Source: Nissolia schottii (Eukaryota > Streptophyta > Magnoliopsida > Fabales > Fabaceae). Taken from it: a stretch of 64,000 nt of DNA. The position numbers were made by a program, and so were the translations under genes. The notes below the pieces were generated by a model. It worked only from the letters and a program-made list of their open reading frames with translations. It was not told the origin of the DNA and ran no database searches. Position 1 is the stretch's first letter; each line of letters begins with the position of its first letter. This document shows positions 60,439-64,000 of the stretch, piece by piece. The stretch lies in contig QANU01107522.1 of assembly GCA_003254905.1 (NCBI GenBank), forward strand, positions 1 through 64,000, in the 5' to 3' direction.

Positions 60439-61188
60439 ATATGGCAAACGTTTTACTGTTCAAGGTTCAAGCACTTGGATATCATCCTGCTATATGATAT
60501 TAGCAACAGGCAATATACAACGCATTCTTTATACTTTAAATAAGACAATTTTATTCAATGGATTTGAATCTTTCAAGTGAATTTATACAGGGACTAAGCA
60601 TCATGACTCTTTAATAGAAGAGTGTGTTTACATTGAAGACTAGTAAAATGGATGATATAAAAAGTAAAAATCTATCCATGGAAACTTAGTAAATGAATGA
60701 AAATTAATTAGCAACTTGGTTTAACATTAACTTCCCACCGTTACTTAATTTGTCAGTATTAGTAAATATGAACAACTACATCCATCTCTCAAGTACTTTG
60801 CCTACCCATATTGAGCAGAAGTAATTAAATAATTTAATATCTTAATATTAAAACTTAAATACTTAGACGGTGAAAAATCAAACTCTTCTTTTTTAATTTC
60901 TCAAAAACCAAAGAATTTTTTTCTCCCTTCCTATTGTATATTATGTACGGTTCTACTTATAATAATACTAAACAAATATTATGATTGTCTATAGATTATT
61001 TATTCGAAATGATTTATTAAGAAAGAAATAAAAAAAAGAAGGCTTTTTTATTTTATCAAGTTGGAAAGATAAGATTGGCCTCACATGAAATAAATAACTA
61101 TATTCCTACCATTCCTTGATGTCCCCATGCATATTTAAAACAAAATATGCTTACGATATGAAAGAACCAAATTATTCGTTTACTCATC

Positions 61189-61252
<64 letters not shown>
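60439..61252 (+). repeat. 810-bp direct duplication, copy 2
   Basis: Begins right after N60438 with ATATGGCAAACG and continues through the second (GA)n run (61191-61252) into unique sequence (CAAGAGAAG). Near identity and the N junction at the microsatellite make an assembly duplication the most likely explanation. Confidence 0.9.
61191..61252 (+). repeat. (AG)n microsatellite upstream of the GARP gene
   Basis: About 31 perfect AG units, 506 bases before the start codon. GA-rich tracts are frequent in plant promoters and leaders, and may bind BPC-type factors (inference). Confidence 0.9.
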
Positions 61253-61253
<1 letters not shown>

Positions 61254-61757
61254 AAGAGAAGAAAAAGTGTTCAAAAACTCTCATGTGAAGATCAAATCTA
61301 CGGTTTAGACTCACATATATAGGTAGGCGTATATGGGTTGTCATAGATTTCTGTGGTCATAGCTACGTTTAGTGTAGCCAAGATCAAGAGCTTTTCCATT
61401 CTTTTTCAATGTCCAAGCATGGAGGAGGTTGAACAATAGGAGAGAAAAAGTACACACACATAAGGGGTTGCCAAAAAAAGTCTACAATCTCAAACTATTC
61501 CACCAATAATTATCATATAGGGACATAGAGGGCACTTTTTTTTTTTTTTTTTAGAGTTGTGGTTATTTGACTCTTTCCCTTTCTTTCTTCTTTTTTTTTT
61601 GGAGAGTCTGGTCAGCCTTTATCAATCTGTCAAAAAAGAAAAGAAGAGGGTGCTAGCTATTTCTATAGCCTATGGCTGAAATTTATGATTTAATCGTTCA
61701 CATATAGATAGGGTGGTGCAAATTAATTAATTACAGAAGCTAGCTATAGGAAGAAAT
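61253..61757 (+). promoter_or_regulatory. Upstream region and leader of the GARP gene
   Basis: Contains CACATATATAGG at about 61311-61322, a possible TATA box, then T-rich runs (61539-61552, 61590-61600). No splice site or protein signal was found. Transcription start is unknown. Confidence 0.35.
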
Positions 61758-63408
61758 ATGACTCATGTGAGGATGGAGTTAGAAAGGCATGGCTCAGAGT
61801 GTTCCAAGACAAGCCCTTCTATGGAAGATGGCAACTGTGACCATGAGAGCTCTGAGGCCAATGATGAAGATTATGATGGTGATGAAGATGATGATGAGAG
61901 TAAGCAAAACAACAACAACAATGGAGGGGTGAGCTCAAGCAACAGCACGGTGGAAGAGAATGAAGATGGGAATAAGAAGAATACATCAGTGAGGCCTTAT
62001 GTTAGATCCAAGTTGCCAAGGCTACGTTGGACGCCCGATCTTCACCTTCGCTTTGTTCATGCCGTTCAAAGACTTGGAGGACAAGAGAGTATGTTATTGC
62101 TTCTTCTTGTGCCTTTCGTTGGAATATTCCAATTTAGTTTCTAGCTAGAGGAATAATTAATTAAACCTTGCTAGGGTAATTAATTTGAATGCTATATATT
62201 ATGTTATTTCTTTTTCTTCTGAATTTATTAATTATCTTTCTTCTTTTGGGTATAGGAGCAACACCCAAGTTGGTTCTTCAGTTGATGAATATCAAAGGCT
62301 TAAGTATTGCTCATGTGAAGAGTCATTTACAGGTGGGTGTGTGTGTATATATATGAGGCTTCATAAATATCACAACCTAAATTAGTCTTTTGTGAATTAG
62401 TTTTTGTTTTTAATTAGTTGTTTGCCAATTTGGTTAATTACTTTTTCTTTCCATGTCTATTTTCTTTTACCAGATGTACAGGAGCAAGAAGGTAGATGAT
62501 GCAAATCAAGGTACAATCTTTTAATTTGTGTGAGATCATTATCATCATCAATATGTGATTAGGGTTTTGTGCTACAAACTCCCTATAATGAATATATGAA
62601 CTTGATTATATTATTATATGTATTATGAAAGTAATGGCTGATCATAGGCTTCTTGTAGAAAGTGGAGACAGAAATGTCTATAATCTCAGCCAGCTTCCCA
62701 TGCTTCAAGGCTATTTTAATAATCCAACCCAAAGTTCACCCTATAGGTACACATGCATAGTTACACCTTCAAATTCCTTCAAATGTTTTATTTATTTATT
62801 TATTTATTAATTATTATTATTATTATCATTTATCGCATTCAAAGTGAATTACTTATCTTCTAATTAATTTTAACAGATATGGATATGGGGGTGCGGCTTC
62901 TCTTGGAGTCTATGAAAACATGTTTCATAGGTCTTTAATGTCAGAGAGGATCTATGAGGCCAATAACAACAACAACATCAATTGGAGAGCACATAGCAAC
63001 ATTCTCCAAATGTCCAATTTAAATGGAGAACTATCAACAAGCAAAGTCCATGAACCAACCAAAGATCAATTCCTCTCATTTGGTGGCCAAGAATCTTCAT
63101 CATGCACACACAACAGCAGATTGATTAGCCAAGTAATTAAGCCAATTAGAAGTCAATTAGAGCTCATGCCTAATCCTAAATTGGCTGCAAATCCATTGAA
63201 AAGGAAGGCTTCAGATGCTATTGACCTTGATTTGGATCTATCTCTTAAATTAAACTCTTCAAGGGAGGAATTACATGAAGTTGTTGACAGCAATCTATCA
63301 CTCTCTTTGCACTCTCAATCCACTTCCTCATATCATAGAAGCAGGCTCAAGGAATCATCACAACAAGGAGGGAAAAGGGCCAGCAGTGCTTTGGATCTGA
63401 CTATCTGA
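61758..63408 (+). CDS. GARP (G2-like) MYB-type transcription factor with EAR motifs
   Basis: Five exons: 61758-62088, 62256-62332, 62474-62510, 62632-62746 and 62877-63408. All introns are GT-AG and phases are consistent, giving 363 residues and TGA. The N-terminus is acidic (DEDYDGDEDDDES) with an Asn run. The single MYB-like GARP domain spans about residues 85-143: KLPRLRWTPDLHLRFVHAVQ, RATPKLVLQLM, then GLSIAHVKSHLQMYRSKK, the SHLQMY signature. The first intron falls inside the domain, as in relatives. The C-terminal half carries LDLDLSLKL and NLSLSL, LxLxL EAR repression motifs, and ends ALDLTI. It resembles the Arabidopsis At2g38300/At2g40260 group and is probably a nuclear DNA-binding repressor; target genes are unknown. 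A second in-frame ATG at residue 6 is an alternative start. Confidence 0.93.
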
Positions 63409-64000
63409 GAGTGAGGACAAAGTTCTAAGTGAGATCTTGACGTTCCTGTCAGGAAATTATTATGCACTACTCTTTGTAACCAAAAATATTACATTTTTAT
63501 TATCTGACATCATTATTATATTTTCTTCTTGTCTCTTTCCACATGTGGACAGTAAATATAGCGGATAAATCGATTTAATTGCTCATTTGAACTATGTAAC
63601 ATGTGCACTCTAATTGTTCCTTAGGAGATTTTGACAAGATACTGCCAAAGCACACCCAGCATTGTTAAGTTTTGATGCATATATATGGTTCATTATTGTA
63701 ATGCTTGCCTTTCTTGAGCTTAACCCGTTTTATTATTTTTAAAAAAAAATTACATTTAGCTTTTAAAAATGTGTAATTTCACTCATCACATTTTAAATAC
63801 GGTAAACTAACCCTTCAATTATCAAAATACTCTCATCTATCATTCCCCTCCCTCTCTTGATTCTTCAAAAGTGTGAGGGTAGTTTGGTTATACTGGGATA
63901 GATTTACATTATATAAAATATTAAGGGGTGAATTTATATATTTTTAAAAGTAGGATAAAAAGGGGGCAAAGCCGAACGGACGGTTGGCGAAGTATGTGTA
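63409..64000. other. 3' UTR and downstream DNA of the GARP gene
   Basis: AT-rich and without another gene. The transcript end is not fixed. Confidence 0.5.

Noticed and set aside
60306..61322. Two reading frames with Arg-Glu runs
   Set aside because: They translate the (GA)n microsatellite and the duplicated block; not genes.

Overview
This is a plant nuclear window, almost certainly from a core eudicot: introns are GT-AG, intergenic DNA is AT-rich and packed with LTR retrotransposon, CACTA, Mutator-like, LINE and SINE debris, and the protein families are plant-specific. I cannot name the species from sequence alone. Three host genes are clear. A DUF688-type gene (minus, about 26.7-28.0 kb) and a complete four-exon ETO1-like gene (minus, 29.0-34.2 kb, 947 aa, BTB plus TPR, a CUL3 adaptor that targets ACC synthases) lie head-to-tail. 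A complete five-exon GARP/G2-like MYB transcription factor with EAR-type repression motifs (plus, 61.8-63.4 kb, 363 aa) lies at the right end. A fourth, weaker candidate is a small minus-strand gene at 43.2-43.9 kb, with a membrane-type N-terminus and a coiled coil.

Layout. 0-12.5 kb: a solo long LTR (minus, 342-12467) is split by an 8.7-kb palindrome of two LTRs of the same broad family, joined tail-to-tail (3097-11827). Both insertions have near-perfect 5-bp target duplications. 12.5-19.7 kb: intergenic DNA, microsatellites, a decayed LINE and a SINE. 19.7-23.5 kb: a duplicated block, one copy delimited by single N characters, with foldbacks carrying roughly 21-nt phased motifs and a 216-bp triplication. 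24.1-24.4 kb: a copia-type LTR with polypurine tract. 26.7-34.2 kb: the DUF688 and ETO1-like genes. 34.2-42 kb: a Ty3/gypsy remnant lacking pol, with a gag-like start and an antisense gypsy-type ORF, interrupted by a solo LTR with a perfect TSD (35461-37806). 42-47 kb: a SINE, the small gene candidate and intergenic DNA. 47.0-51.7 kb: a nested CACTA cluster with two elements whose ends and 3-bp TSDs are readable. 51.7-57.9 kb: gene-poor AT-rich DNA. 57.9-59.1 kb: a non-autonomous Mutator-like element with long inverted repeats and a perfect 9-bp TSD. 59.6-61.3 kb: an 810-bp near-identical direct duplication joined at a single N, probably an assembly artefact next to the GARP gene promoter.

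The host genes do not form an evident pathway. ETO1-like proteins restrain ethylene synthesis, the GARP factor is a probable repressor of unknown targets, and the DUF688 protein has no assigned role. The most unusual structure is the LTR palindrome. If transcribed through its centre it would fold into a hairpin with arms over 4 kb, a plausible source of silencing RNA against its own family. All three LTR lineages here also share remnants of an LTR-encoded acidic protein with a PY-x-KDVE motif.
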